DNA from: Paenibacillus lignilyticus
GTDB taxonomy: Bacteria; Bacillota; Bacilli; Paenibacillales; Paenibacillaceae
Direction of reading: 5' to 3'
DNA length: 64,000 bases
NCBI RefSeq assembly: GCF_017942085.1
Contig: NZ_JAGKSP010000017.1
Coordinates: 1-64,000, forward strand
Under the pieces are notes generated by a model. The model ran no database searches and had not been told where the DNA came from. It saw only the letters and a list, made by a program, of their open reading frames with translations. A program made the translations under genes and the position numbers. Shown here one piece after another: positions 16,064 to 24,734 of the stretch (position 1 is its first letter; the number at the start of each line of letters is the position of its first letter).

Positions 16064-16852
16064 ATGTTTCATATCTTCGATATCCGGCAAGAACGCGGCA
16101 TTCTGCAGGGGGAGCGCCGCGTCCTCGGCATGGACAGCTATACATTGGTCTGGGTTCGTTTCGGCCAAACGAGCTACGCCTACTCCGGTCAAACGATCAG
16201 CTGCCGCAAAAACGAGCTGCTGCTCATTCCCGCCGGCGTTCCCGCTGCGGAGCTGCATGGCGCCGGGAGCATCCGCGAGAGCGTAACGGTGCGCTTCAGC
16301 CCGGCTGATATTTCGGCCATGCAGCTGCTGCCTATTCTGGCGAGAAGGACACCGCTGCGCTGGATGACGCATATGCCGGAGCTGCTGCTGGAGAAGCTGC
16401 TCTATATCGTGGAGCAATGGAGCGCCCGCGACCGTTACTTCTCCGTCATGTGTTCGGCGCTGCTGACCGAGCTGATCGTGACGATCAGCCGGGAGTATGA
16501 CGAGGGCGAGAAGGCGCCGTCCTCCATCCAGCACATTGAGCGAATGAAGCGCTACGTCGAAGACAATTACCGCGGCAAAATCACAAAGCTCGAGCTCGGC
16601 ACCTGCATCAACGTCAGCCCGAACTACGCCGCCTCGTTATTTCGCAAAGTAACCGGCCTCACCATCAGCGAGTACGTGCACCGCAGACGGATGAAGACGG
16701 CCCATTACATGCTGCGCCACTCCCAATTAACCGCACAGGATATCTCCGAGCATCTCGGCTACAGCGATCCTTCATATTTCAATCGCATTTTCAAACGCAT
16801 CATCGGCAAGCTGCCTTCAGATTTAATCGCAGAGCGCACGGCGCGGGAGTGA
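16064..16852 (+). CDS. AraC-family transcriptional regulator
   Basis: Regulator of 262 residues. The N-terminal half (about 1-150) is a divergent ligand/oligomerisation domain with cupin-like character (ISCRKNELLLIPAGVPAAEL). The C-terminal HTH_18 pair occupies about 165-260: KYRGKIT-type start (YVEDNYRGKITKLELGTCIN), VSPNYAASLFRKVTGLTISE and the second helix-turn-helix DISEHLGYSDPSYFNRIFK. The ATG at 16064 is used; a TTG at 16040 in the same frame is possible, and both have weak ribosome sites. It is divergent from the pyruvate-kinase-like gene with 129 bp between, so that gene is a candidate target. The ligand is unknown. Confidence 0.88.
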   Translation: MFHIFDIRQERGILQGERRVLGMDSYTLVWVRFGQTSYAYSGQTISCRKNELLLIPAGVPAAELHGAGSIRESVTVRFSPADISAMQLLPILARRTPLRWMTHMPELLLEKLLYIVEQWSARDRYFSVMCSALLTELIVTISREYDEGEKAPSSIQHIERMKRYVEDNYRGKITKLELGTCINVSPNYAASLFRKVTGLTISEYVHRRRMKTAHYMLRHSQLTAQDISEHLGYSDPSYFNRIFKRIIGKLPSDLIAERTARE

Positions 16853-16904
16853 GTTGGCGGGTTGTGTGCACTCTCTTCCACACATGGGGGCACCATTGGT
16901 TAGC

Positions 16905-17000
16905 TTGAACACTGAGAGTTCGATTTCGGGACTCTCAGCATCATTTTCGGCGATGTTTCGGTGGTGAGAGTTCGGTTTTCGAACTCTTACTTCCACACAA
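16905..17000. repeat. Dispersed single unit of the two-hairpin repeat
   Basis: Two palindromes, CTGAGAGT/ACTCTCAG and GTGAGAGTTCG/CGAACTCTTAC, are separated by a spacer containing ATTTTCGGCGATGTTTCGG. Order, arm sequences and spacer match the units at 1-690. The second hairpin differs in sequence but keeps its pairing. Confidence 0.85.
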
Positions 17001-17290
17001 GGAGGCGGGATTAGTTGGTTGGTTCGCTGTGTAAGCGGAATAGCCGCTTACACGGTGCATTTTTGGCGGTTGGACAGACTGTAAGCGGATATGCCGCTTA
17101 TGGCCTGCAAATGTGTCTGTTCGGAGGCGGGATTGGCTGGTGCGCAAAGGTGTCTATTCGGGGCGGGATTGGGCAGAAGTGGCGACTTGGGACAGATAAT
17201 AAATAAATAGACGTTTACTAAATAACGCTATTATTTAAGCGAATTTAATTAAGAAACATCTATTTTCTACTTCGGCACCTAAGTTTCTCC
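17001..17290. repeat. Palindrome pair with 50-bp period and AT-rich inverted repeat
   Basis: GTGTAAGCGG/CCGCTTACAC (17029-17053) and GTAAGCGG/CCGCTTA (17081-17100) repeat exactly 50 bp apart. GGAGGCGGGATT recurs at about 17001 and 17123, and GGGCGGGATT at 17161. An imperfect AT-rich inverted repeat (AAATAGACGTTT with AAACATCTATTT) spans about 17205-17267. No gene is seen in this stretch. Confidence 0.75.
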
Positions 17291-17295
17291 CCACA

Positions 17296-17331
17296 ACAAA
17301 AAAGGCCGCCAACACAACCTTGGCGGCCTTC
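17296..17331 (-). terminator. Terminator after the SRAP gene
   Basis: Arms AAGGCCGCCA and TGGCGGCCTT, with a run of seven T on the minus strand, 8 bases after the SRAP stop codon. Confidence 0.9.
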
Positions 17332-17339
17332 CATAAACG

Positions 17340-17996
17340 TCAACCCATTCCTCTACCCCACTCCGTGCGCGGCGACTCGAAATCGACCATGTCGTCGATG
17401 CTCGGCGACAGCGGTATGGCAACCATTCGCAGCGCATCCATCGGGCGAAGCATGGAACGCAATTCGTATGGCGTCCGCAGCCCGCGCTTCAACCAATCGT
17501 TGATATCCTCCTGCTCCAGGATCGCCGGCATCAGCGACTGATAAGGAGACACATGCGAGTTGGCTTCGGTCATCAGCATCGTGCAGGTGCGCATCTCTTC
17601 GCCGGAAGCCGGACGAAAGACATCGTAGAGTCCTGCAATGGCAAACGTCCCGCTTCGCATCGTAAGCTTCATGCGATGCACTTCCTTGCCAATGGTGCGC
17701 GTTACATAGAACCCCGTGCACGGGATAATGCAGCGCTGCTTATTCGCAATGCGCTCATAAATCGGTTTATCAAACAACTCCGAGCTGTCCATCCGCACGG
17801 AATCCCGTGCCCAGTAAGGTACCATCCCCCACCTGAACTCATCCAAAACCCTTCCATTCTTCGTCTCAATAATCGCAGAAACCGAATCCGTCGGGTTAAC
17901 TTCATACCGGTTAGAAATATAGAACAGTACATTGTCGAGCTCGAACCGCTCCGTCAGCTCAGATGCTTGAGCCGTTATCGATATTGACTGACACAT
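17340..17996 (-). CDS. Divergent SRAP-domain protein (SOS response-associated peptidase family)
   Basis: SRAP/HMCES/YedK-family protein of 218 residues. SRAP proteins crosslink abasic sites in single-stranded DNA through Cys2. The ATG at 17996, preceded by GGAGGTG, puts a cysteine at position 2, as the mechanism needs, and GMVPYWARD and RCIIPCTGFY match the family core. However, the usual NARxET segment is replaced by RMDSSEL, the glutamate of GFYEW is replaced (GFYVTR), and the HDRMP histidine site reads YQSLMP. So the crosslinking Cys is present while three other known active-site residues are not. It may bind or crosslink abasic DNA with altered chemistry, or serve another role. Stands alone with its own terminator. 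Confidence 0.8.
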   Translation of the reverse strand: MCQSISITAQASELTERFELDNVLFYISNRYEVNPTDSVSAIIETKNGRVLDEFRWGMVPYWARDSVRMDSSELFDKPIYERIANKQRCIIPCTGFYVTRTIGKEVHRMKLTMRSGTFAIAGLYDVFRPASGEEMRTCTMLMTEANSHVSPYQSLMPAILEQEDINDWLKRGLRTPYELRSMLRPMDALRMVAIPLSPSIDDMVDFESPRTEWGRGMG

Positions 17997-18070
17997 GGTA
18001 AACACCTCCATCTATTTCGGCTATTATTTCCGGTTTAGCCAAAATCATGTGCGTCCATGGACAGATCCTA

Positions 18071-18076
18071 TATAAT
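18071..18076 (+). promoter_or_regulatory. Putative -10 element of AraC-type gene
   Basis: TATAAT lies 44 bp before the chosen start at 18120. No good -35 hexamer is found at 16-18 bp upstream, so an activator may be needed. Its position argues against the upstream in-frame ATGs at 18057 and 18087 as starts. Confidence 0.45.
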
Positions 18077-18119
18077 ATTACTCAACATGACTCAAGCAAA
18101 AGGAGGGGACACGCGGCCA

Positions 18120-19046
18120 ATGACGGATAACTCCATTCAAAATTTCTCCAAAGGAGAACGGCTGCTGCCGTACGCCTCCCTATTCCAAACCGATCACGAA
18201 TCGCAGCAGCTGCCGATCTTCGTCAACCGGGTCCACGAATCGTTCGACCTCGTCATGCACGCGCATGATTTTATCGAAATCTGCATGGTGACTGAAGGGA
18301 CCGGCTTCCACTATATCGGCGACGACCAAATGCCCGTATCCCGCGGCGACTTGTTCTTCATTCCGGTGGGCATCTCGCATGTCTTTCGTCCCAGCTCCAC
18401 GGCAAAAGGCCGCTCGCTCATCATGTACAACTGCATCTTCACGACGGGGCAGCTGGACAAGCTATTGCAAGCCGTCTACGCAGACCCGCAAATTTCCGAT
18501 TTGCTAAGCGAGCTCAATAAAGCGGGACAATGGCTTCATGTTCGGGATCGCAACGAGGAAGGGCAGCAGCTCTTTCATAAACTGCACGACGAATTTACGT
18601 CTCGCAAACCCGGGTTTACCGCTAATCTGTGCGCCACAACCATTGAGCTGCTCATCATGGTCTACCGCAGATGGCTGGAGAAATCCCAGCCACAGACGAT
18701 GCAGCAGCAACAACCAACCCCCTCCGCATCCGCGTCCATGCAGCAAATCGTGGAGCAGATTGACGCCAACTGCACGGCGGAGCTGCATGTCGCCGATATG
18801 GCGGCGCAGCTCGGAATCAGCGAGCGGCATTTTCAACGCGGTTTCAAGAAAGCAACAGGCATGACGTTTCTGGACTATGTACAGAGTGCGCGAATCGATC
18901 TCAGCTGCAAGCTGCTGCTGCGCACAGATGCCAGGATTAGCGAAATCGCCGTCCAAGTCGGCTACCAGGATATGAAGTTTTTTAACGAGCTGTTCAAGAA
19001 GAAAACCGGCGTAACACCGCGCCAATACCGACTCTCGCCCAAGTAA
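18120..19046 (+). CDS. AraC-family regulator with cupin sensor domain
   Basis: Regulator of about 308 residues. The N-terminal AraC-binding cupin domain (about 20-150) shows HAHDFIEICMVTEGTGFHYI and SRGDLFFIPVGISHVFRP, as in sugar-responsive family members. The C-terminal HTH_18 pair (about 210-305) shows LHVADMAAQLGISERHFQRG and ISEIAVQVGYQDMKFFNELF, ending in KKKTGVTPRQYR. AAAGGAGGGG lies about 12 bases before the ATG at 18120. It is divergent from the SRAP gene and has no obvious target next to it. Many Paenibacillus genomes hold very many such regulators. Confidence 0.88.
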   Translation: MTDNSIQNFSKGERLLPYASLFQTDHESQQLPIFVNRVHESFDLVMHAHDFIEICMVTEGTGFHYIGDDQMPVSRGDLFFIPVGISHVFRPSSTAKGRSLIMYNCIFTTGQLDKLLQAVYADPQISDLLSELNKAGQWLHVRDRNEEGQQLFHKLHDEFTSRKPGFTANLCATTIELLIMVYRRWLEKSQPQTMQQQQPTPSASASMQQIVEQIDANCTAELHVADMAAQLGISERHFQRGFKKATGMTFLDYVQSARIDLSCKLLLRTDARISEIAVQVGYQDMKFFNELFKKKTGVTPRQYRLSPK

Positions 19047-19124
19047 CCGCGAGGTGCGGCACCAACCGAAACCGGGGAGCCCGCCGGCTCGATGGACTCC
19101 CTATGCACCGCCTCGAACTCTCCG

Positions 19125-19868
19125 CTAGCTCGTCAGGATAAAAGCTTCCCCATCCGTGATCGCCACCGTATGCTCGTATTGCGCACCGATCGATCCGTCC
19201 AAAGTCCGTGCCGTCCAGCCGTCCTGATCAATATTGATGTACGGCTTCCCCGTCACAAAAATCGGCTCGATGGTGATGACCATGCCTGCAGCAAGCTTCT
19301 TGCCGGTTCCGGCCTTCCCCTTGTGATGAACCTGCGGTTCCTCATGCATGCTGCGTCCGATTCCATGTCCGATGAACGCATCGACGATGGAATACCCCTC
19401 CGACTCCGCCACACGCTGCACCGCATTCCCGATATCGCCTATTCGTTTGCCCGCAGTCGCCTGTGCTATCCCTTGATAGAGCGCATGCTTCGTCGCATTC
19501 ATCAGCCGCTCCAGCTCAGGACTCACATGGCCAACCGCGTAGGTCCAAGCCGAATCGGCCATCCAGCCATCAAGCTCCGCGACCATATCAATGGTCACGA
19601 TCTCCCCTTCGCGAAGCGGCACATCCTTCGGAAAACCATGACAAACAACCTCGCCCGCAGAAGCGCAGGTCGCGTACGGGTAGCCTTTGTAGCCCTTCTG
19701 AGCGGGGCGCGCCCCATTTTGGCGCATATAGGCCTCGACGAACCGGTCGATTTCAAGCGTGGTGACACCGGGCCGAAGCCGCTTCGCAATCTCGGCATGG
19801 CAGCCCGAAACGATCCGGCCCGCTTTGCGAATCAGGAGCAGCTGTTCATCGGTCTTGAACTGAATCAT
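19125..19868 (-). CDS. map: Methionine aminopeptidase type I
   Basis: Metalloprotease of 247 residues that removes the initiator methionine from nascent proteins. The five metal ligands are visible: Asp in IVTIDMVAE, Asp in WMADSAWTYA, His in FIGHGIGRSMHEEP, Glu in ITIEPIF and Glu in AQYEHTVAI. EVVCHGFP forms the substrate pocket. The ATG at 19868 follows GGAGGG. It is a stand-alone gene, not in the ribosomal-protein cluster where the main map usually sits, so it is probably a second paralogue comparable to YflG/MapB of B. subtilis. Confidence 0.93.
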   Translation of the reverse strand: MIQFKTDEQLLLIRKAGRIVSGCHAEIAKRLRPGVTTLEIDRFVEAYMRQNGARPAQKGYKGYPYATCASAGEVVCHGFPKDVPLREGEIVTIDMVAELDGWMADSAWTYAVGHVSPELERLMNATKHALYQGIAQATAGKRIGDIGNAVQRVAESEGYSIVDAFIGHGIGRSMHEEPQVHHKGKAGTGKKLAAGMVITIEPIFVTGKPYINIDQDGWTARTLDGSIGAQYEHTVAITDGEAFILTS

Positions 19869-19931
19869 ACGGCATCCCTCCATAAGCGTTAGCTGAGGTC
19901 CAGGAAGCAGAACACACGGAACACGCGAAAT

Positions 19932-19972
19932 AAAAACAAAAAAACCTTGTCCCTATCGTGCCGGGCAAGGTT
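19932..19972 (-). terminator. Terminator after the 62-residue gene
   Basis: Arms AACCTTG..CCC and GGG..CAAGGTT followed on the minus strand by TTTTTTTGTTTTT. Confidence 0.85.
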
Positions 19973-19987
19973 AATGGTTCAACTTAA

Positions 19988-20176
19988 TTAGCTTACGGAT
20001 GATCGAAGTCGTCCCATCTCATGCTCAACGAGCATGGTCAGTTCCTCCTCATACCCGCCCATAATACGATATTTGCGGATATAGTCTCGGACAAACTTTC
20101 GTGAATCCTTGGGCTGAAAAATTCTTGTTAGTTCCTTGAGGCTTTCTTTGACTTCATTATGGCTGCGTTTCGCCAT
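19988..20176 (-). CDS. Small conserved-looking protein, unknown function
   Basis: Protein of 62 residues, basic and predicted helical (MAKRSHNEVKESLKELTRIF at the start, EEELTMLVEHEMGRLRSS at the end). The ATG at 20176 is chosen because AGGAGGGG precedes it; the longer upstream reading frame has no support. It carries its own terminator. No family was recognised; size and charge would fit a small nucleic-acid-associated or regulatory protein, but nothing more can be said. Confidence 0.7.
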   Translation of the reverse strand: MAKRSHNEVKESLKELTRIFQPKDSRKFVRDYIRKYRIMGGYEEELTMLVEHEMGRLRSSVS

Positions 20177-20431
20177 GAAATCCCCTCCTAGCATCGGCTT
20201 AGTGGTCCTAACAATTACTGCACGAGAACGCGCACGGCGGAACTTGAACCGCGGCTGGTACTCCTCATTGATGTCGAACGATCGGCTTGTATGAAGGTGG
20301 GTTAGGAGTTTAGGGAACGACAATGAAATCAAATGCCTTTTTTGAAACAATCGAAATTGTTTCATTTATCAATCAATTATAACATTTTAAACTTAGATAT
20401 AAAAGCGAACAGATTTAATTTTACAATTCAT
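20177..20431. other. AT-rich intergenic region
   Basis: No gene was seen. The part from about 20340 to 20430 is strongly AT-rich and probably contains the promoter of the 62-residue gene. Confidence 0.5.
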
Positions 20432-20650
20432 TCAGATTTTGTCGTCTTCCAAGGTTTCGTGTCTGGTCGCAGCAGACTCTTCGGCGGACTGAATGAGCTC
20501 TTCGTTCGGTTGATCGGTTCGGTGAGAGTTTGATGGTGATGCGGCTGACCAGGCACTATTCTTATAGACGCGCAAATAGGCCACTACACCTACGATTGCG
20601 ACAATGATGCCAAACAAGATAACCACGTTCGTCATCCATGGACTAACCAC
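20432..20650 (-). CDS. Small single-pass membrane protein
   Basis: Protein of 72 residues with one N-terminal hydrophobic helix (about residues 7-25, VVILFGIIVAIVGVVAYL) and a hydrophilic, acidic C-terminal tail rich in Ser, Glu and Thr. The GTG start at 20650 follows GGGGAG by 6 bases. No family was recognised. Confidence 0.65.
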   Translation of the reverse strand: MVSPWMTNVVILFGIIVAIVGVVAYLRVYKNSAWSAASPSNSHRTDQPNEELIQSAEESAATRHETLEDDKI

Positions 20651-20746
20651 GTCAATCTCCCCTTTCCCCCAATTTGTTTTCCAGATATGCTAATTATAGG
20701 GGAAAGGGATAACGCTTTCAATGTCACGAACAACCCTCTGCGAAAA

Positions 20747-20760
20747 TGTAACATGTTACA
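20747..20760. promoter_or_regulatory. Perfect 14-bp palindrome after the thioesterase gene
   Basis: TGTAACATGTTACA abuts the thioesterase stop codon and lies about 100 bp upstream of the small membrane protein gene. It has the look of a dimeric repressor operator, but no matching regulator is identified in the window. Confidence 0.35.
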
Positions 20761-20761
20761 A

Positions 20762-21205
20762 TTAAGTTACTCTGCGAAACGTTCCGCTCCCCCATGCAAG
20801 CAGCTCTCCACTATTATCGACAATACGCCCCTGCATTGTGAGCGTTCGACGCGATTTATGAATAAGCAGCGCTTCACAGCGTATAGTCCCGATACCCGTG
20901 CTCTGCAAATAGTGGACATTCAGCTGCGTCGTCACCGTCTTCTCGCCCGGACACTCCAAGATCACGACAAGCCCCATTGCATTGTCCAGCAACGAGGCCA
21001 GCACGCCGCCATGAACGATGCGGGCTAGATTCAGATGCTCCGGACGCACATTCAGCGACACGACCGCCTTCCCCGGTTCCGCATGATCCAGCTCGCAGCC
21101 AAGATGTCCCCAGAATGTCGGTTTGGCCGCCTCGGCCAACGCATCAAGCGCAGCTCTTGCATTATGGGGGCGCGCTTGGTCCGATCCCGTTTCCTTCTCG
21201 CTCAT
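20762..21205 (-). CDS. PaaI-family hot-dog acyl-CoA thioesterase
   Basis: Hot-dog-fold thioesterase of 147 residues, expected to hydrolyse acyl-CoA to free acid and CoA. The core motif RIVHGGVLASLLDNAMGLVV carries the HGG and catalytic Asp region of the PaaI/YdiI type, followed by TTQLNVHYLQST. The ATG at 21205 has AGGAGG upstream; the gene overlaps the 3' end of the acyl-CoA synthetase by 44 bp, so they are translationally linked. As last gene of the fad operon it could recycle CoA when beta-oxidation stalls (inference). Confidence 0.88.
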   Translation of the reverse strand: MSEKETGSDQARPHNARAALDALAEAAKPTFWGHLGCELDHAEPGKAVVSLNVRPEHLNLARIVHGGVLASLLDNAMGLVVILECPGEKTVTTQLNVHYLQSTGIGTIRCEALLIHKSRRTLTMQGRIVDNSGELLAWGSGTFRRVT

Positions 21206-22898
21206 TCGCTTCCTCCTCCTGCAGCTTGCGCCGCAGCACCTTCCCAATCATCGTCATGGGAAGCTCGGTGCGAAATTCATACAGATGCGGCACCTTAAAT
21301 ACAGCTAACCGATCTCTGCACCACCGATCAAGCTGCATGGATGACAGGCTCACATCTTTGCGCAGCACGATAAACGCCTTCACCGTTTCTCCCCGATAAG
21401 GGTCCTTCACGCCAATAACGGCAGCATCACGCACGCCTGGATGCTCGTAGAGCACCTCTTCTACCTCGCGGGGGTAGATATTGAAGCCGCCTGCGATAAT
21501 GATATCTTTGATCCGATCCACAATGGCGAAGAAGCCGTCGCTGTCCATTTGCGCCAAGTCTCCGGTGCGCAGCCAGCCGTCCTTAAAGGTCGCTGCGGTA
21601 GCCTCCGGCCTCCCCCAATAGCCGAGCATCACCTGCGGTCCGCGCACGAGCAGCTCGCCTACTTCTCCCTGCGGAAGCTCTTCGCCCGTCGTCATATCGA
21701 CGATTTTGGCATCGGTGTTAGGCAATGGCAGGCCGACAGTGCCGATTTTGCGCTTGGTCCAGATCGGATTGACATGCGTCACCGGCGACGCTTCCGTCAG
21801 GCCGTAGCCTTCGATAATTTTACCTCCGGTTAACGCCTCGAACTGCGTCTGCACTTCAAGCGGCAATGGCGACGACCCGCTGACGCATACCCGAACAGAA
21901 GATAGATCGTATTTTTTTACGTCGGGATGGTTCAACAACGCGATGTACATCGTCGGCGCGCCCGGAAATAGCGTCGGTTTCAGCTTCTTGATCGTCTCCA
22001 GCACCACGCCGACCTCGAAGCGAGGAAGCAATATGATCGTACCGCCAATCATCACGGACAAATTCATAATGACCGTCAATCCAAAAACATGGAAGAGCGG
22101 CAAAGCGGCAAGAAATCGCTCTTTCCCTTCTTCCATGCGGTAAAACCACGCCACAGACTGCCTGGCGTTCGCGATTAAATTTCGGTTCGTAAGCATGACG
22201 CCCTTCGCAATGCCCGTGGTACCCCCGGTGTATTGAATCAGTGCGACATCGGCGGCAGGATCGACAGCCACCTCGGACGGCAGCTTAGGCGCTTTTGACA
22301 TAAATGAGGTATAACGCATTACTCCGTGCTTGCCATACGCAACTTGCGGATTATTTCCGGAGCGTCTTTGTTTAATCGGGAAGAGCAGGTTTTTGGGAAA
22401 AGGGAGCGCGTCTTGGATAGAGGTAACGATTACGGTACGCAGCTGGGGCACGGGGCCATCCTCAGGCGTCTTGCCTCGCACCCGTTCTAAACGGGGGTAC
22501 AACAAATCCAAGGTTACAATCGCTGCCGCGCCGCTATCCTTGAGCTGATGCTCCAGCTCCCGCTCCACATAGAGCGGGTTCGTCATGACGACAACAGCGC
22601 CGGCGAGCATCACACCGAAGTATGCGATCATCGTCTGCGGGCAGTTCGGCAGCATGATCGCGACGCGGTCGCCTCTGCCGATGCCGGCTGCCTGCAGCCC
22701 CGCGGCCATCCGCTGGGAAGCGGATAGCAGCTCGCGGTAGGTTGTTTTCTTGCCGTAGAAATGCAGCGCTTCATGGTTAGGGTACTTGGCGGTTGTTTGA
22801 AGCAGCATATCGCTTATGCTTATATTCGGAATTTCCACATCAGGCGCAATTTCACCGGGGTAACAGCGAAGCCAGGGCCTCTCTCGCGGTTCTTCCAT
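21162..22898 (-). CDS. lcfA: Long-chain fatty-acid-CoA ligase
   Basis: AMP-forming acyl-CoA synthetase of 578 residues that activates free fatty acids for beta-oxidation. Motifs: the P-loop-like IQYTGGTTGIAKGVMLTN, GYGLTEASPV, GWLRTGDLAQMD, and the C-terminal DRIKDIIIAGGFNIYPREVE hinge region plus catalytic Lys in GKVLRRKL. The ATG at 22898 follows GGGAGG; an upstream in-frame start would lie inside fadE. It begins 16 bp after fadE and overlaps the thioesterase, so it is part of the same transcription unit. B. subtilis LcfA is the nearest well-known homologue by length and motifs. Confidence 0.95.
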   Translation of the reverse strand: MEEPRERPWLRCYPGEIAPDVEIPNISISDMLLQTTAKYPNHEALHFYGKKTTYRELLSASQRMAAGLQAAGIGRGDRVAIMLPNCPQTMIAYFGVMLAGAVVVMTNPLYVERELEHQLKDSGAAAIVTLDLLYPRLERVRGKTPEDGPVPQLRTVIVTSIQDALPFPKNLLFPIKQRRSGNNPQVAYGKHGVMRYTSFMSKAPKLPSEVAVDPAADVALIQYTGGTTGIAKGVMLTNRNLIANARQSVAWFYRMEEGKERFLAALPLFHVFGLTVIMNLSVMIGGTIILLPRFEVGVVLETIKKLKPTLFPGAPTMYIALLNHPDVKKYDLSSVRVCVSGSSPLPLEVQTQFEALTGGKIIEGYGLTEASPVTHVNPIWTKRKIGTVGLPLPNTDAKIVDMTTGEELPQGEVGELLVRGPQVMLGYWGRPEATAATFKDGWLRTGDLAQMDSDGFFAIVDRIKDIIIAGGFNIYPREVEEVLYEHPGVRDAAVIGVKDPYRGETVKAFIVLRKDVSLSSMQLDRWCRDRLAVFKVPHLYEFRTELPMTMIGKVLRRKLQEEEANEREGNGIGPSAPP

Positions 22899-22914
22899 CT
22901 CCAAACGCCTCCCC

Positions 22915-24714
22915 CTACAACGTGTATTGCTGGCTGCGGATGACGCGCGCGGCAATGCCGCGTTTAAGCGAGATCGTATCGACAAGCGGGGAGCGTGTCA
23001 GTTTCTTCATGACGGCCAGCTGGGTTTGGAGCGCATCCCCTTCTTCCAGCGCGGCGAGCGTCGTTTTGGCGTAGCGCTCGATCCGTTCCATCGCCTCTTG
23101 AACGAAGACGACTGTCATGTCGATTGCATTTTGCGTGGCTGCAGCTGATGCTGAATCGCCGCGCAGCAGCATTTTGCGCGTACGCAGATTGGCGCTTTCC
23201 ATTGCGAACACTTGAATCATCATGTCGGCCAAGAGGCAGAGCACTTCCTGCTGCTGCTCAAGCGCAAGCCCATACTTCTGTACCGCCATGCCGCCGACGG
23301 CGAGGAAGATTTTCTTGCCCTGCTGGATGCGGAACGTTTCCTTGCTGAGCGGCTCGTCGAACAGAGGAAGCGGCATGGGCTGCAGCAGCTCCGCCTGCAA
23401 GGCGCGTGCTTTGCGCAGGAGAGGCAGCTCGCCCTTGAGCGCTTTCTTCATCAAGGTGCCCGGAATGAGCATGCGGTTGATCTCGTTCGTGCCCTCGAAG
23501 ATGCGGTTTATCCGAGAATCCCGGTAGATGCGCTCCACCTTGTAATCCTTGATATAGCCGTAGCCCCCGTGGATTTGGACGCCTTCGTCCGCGACATAAT
23601 CGAGCACTTCCGTCGCAAACACCTTATTAATGGAGCATTCCAGCGCATACTCGGAAATGGCTTTTGCCGCGATCATCCCGGCGTCCGCCCCTTCACTCGC
23701 CGAACCTTCAACTTCGCTCTCCTTGAGCATTTCGTCGATCCAGCCTGCCGTTCGGTAAACCATGCTCTCCAGCACATACGTAGCGATGTTCATATCCGCG
23801 AGCTTCGCGCCGATCAGCGGAAACGACGCGATTGCCCGGCCGAATTGTTTGCGCGTGTTGGCATATTTGACGGCAAGCCCGATCGTTTCCTTCGCACCTC
23901 CGACGCATGCCGCCGCCAGCTTGAAGCGCCCGATGTTCAGGATATTAAAGGCGATAAGATGGCCTTTCCCCACTTCGCCCAGCACATTTCCAACCGGAAC
24001 CGGCGTATCGTCGAAGAAGATCGGGCAGGTCGAGGAGCCTTTAATGCCCATCTTGTGCTCCTCCGGTCCAATGCTGAAGCCCGGCAAGCCGCGCTCCACG
24101 ATGAAGGCAGTGAAGTGGTCCCCGTTCACCTTCGCGTACACGATGAACAAATCCGCGAAGCCGGAGTTCGTAATATACAATTTCGAGCCATTCAAAATAT
24201 AGTGCTTCCCGTCCGGCGTCAGCCTCGCCGTCGTGCGCGCACCGAGCGCATCGGAGCCGGAAGCGGGCTCCGTCAGGCAGTAAGCGGCGATCTTCTTGCC
24301 CACCGCAAGGTCGGGCAGATACTTCTCCTTCTGCGCCTGCGAACCGAAGAAAACAATCGGCAATGTGCCGATCCCGACATGCGCCCCGACGGAGAGCGCG
24401 AAGGACGAGGCTTCCGCCAGCGTCTCCGCGAGCAGCGTCGAGCTTACTTTATCGAGCCCCAGCCCGCCATAAGCTTCCGGCACGTCAGCGCCAAGCAAGC
24501 CGAGCTCGCCGGCCTTCTGCATCAACTCCACCGTCAGCTTATAGTCGAGCGCCTCGATTTCGGCATCGCGGGGGCGAACTTCGCCCACCAGAAAAGCGCG
24601 CGCCGCATCGGCAATCATCCGCTGCTCCTCGGTAAAATCCTCCGGGGTCACGATTGCGCTCGGCGACATATCCTCCACGACAAATCGGCCGCCCCATCGA
24701 TTGTTTTGCGCCAT
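22915..24714 (-). CDS. fadE: Acyl-CoA dehydrogenase FadE
   Basis: FAD-dependent acyl-CoA dehydrogenase of 599 residues, first oxidation step of beta-oxidation, passing electrons to ETF. The core (about 35-410) has AYCLTEPASGSDALGARTTA, YITNSGFADLFIVYAKV and VQIHGGYGYIKDYKVERIYR with FEGTNEINRMLI. An extra C-terminal helical region (about 430-595) matches the long Bacillus FadE/YusJ type (about 594 residues). The ATG at 24714 is chosen from spacing to AGGAG; a start at 24738 would overlap the thiolase stop region. The order fadN-fadA-fadE is that of the B. subtilis operon. Confidence 0.95.
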   Translation of the reverse strand: MAQNNRWGGRFVVEDMSPSAIVTPEDFTEEQRMIADAARAFLVGEVRPRDAEIEALDYKLTVELMQKAGELGLLGADVPEAYGGLGLDKVSSTLLAETLAEASSFALSVGAHVGIGTLPIVFFGSQAQKEKYLPDLAVGKKIAAYCLTEPASGSDALGARTTARLTPDGKHYILNGSKLYITNSGFADLFIVYAKVNGDHFTAFIVERGLPGFSIGPEEHKMGIKGSSTCPIFFDDTPVPVGNVLGEVGKGHLIAFNILNIGRFKLAAACVGGAKETIGLAVKYANTRKQFGRAIASFPLIGAKLADMNIATYVLESMVYRTAGWIDEMLKESEVEGSASEGADAGMIAAKAISEYALECSINKVFATEVLDYVADEGVQIHGGYGYIKDYKVERIYRDSRINRIFEGTNEINRMLIPGTLMKKALKGELPLLRKARALQAELLQPMPLPLFDEPLSKETFRIQQGKKIFLAVGGMAVQKYGLALEQQQEVLCLLADMMIQVFAMESANLRTRKMLLRGDSASAAATQNAIDMTVVFVQEAMERIERYAKTTLAALEEGDALQTQLAVMKKLTRSPLVDTISLKRGIAARVIRSQQYTL

Positions 24715-24734
24715 CTGACGTTCACTCCTTTCTA

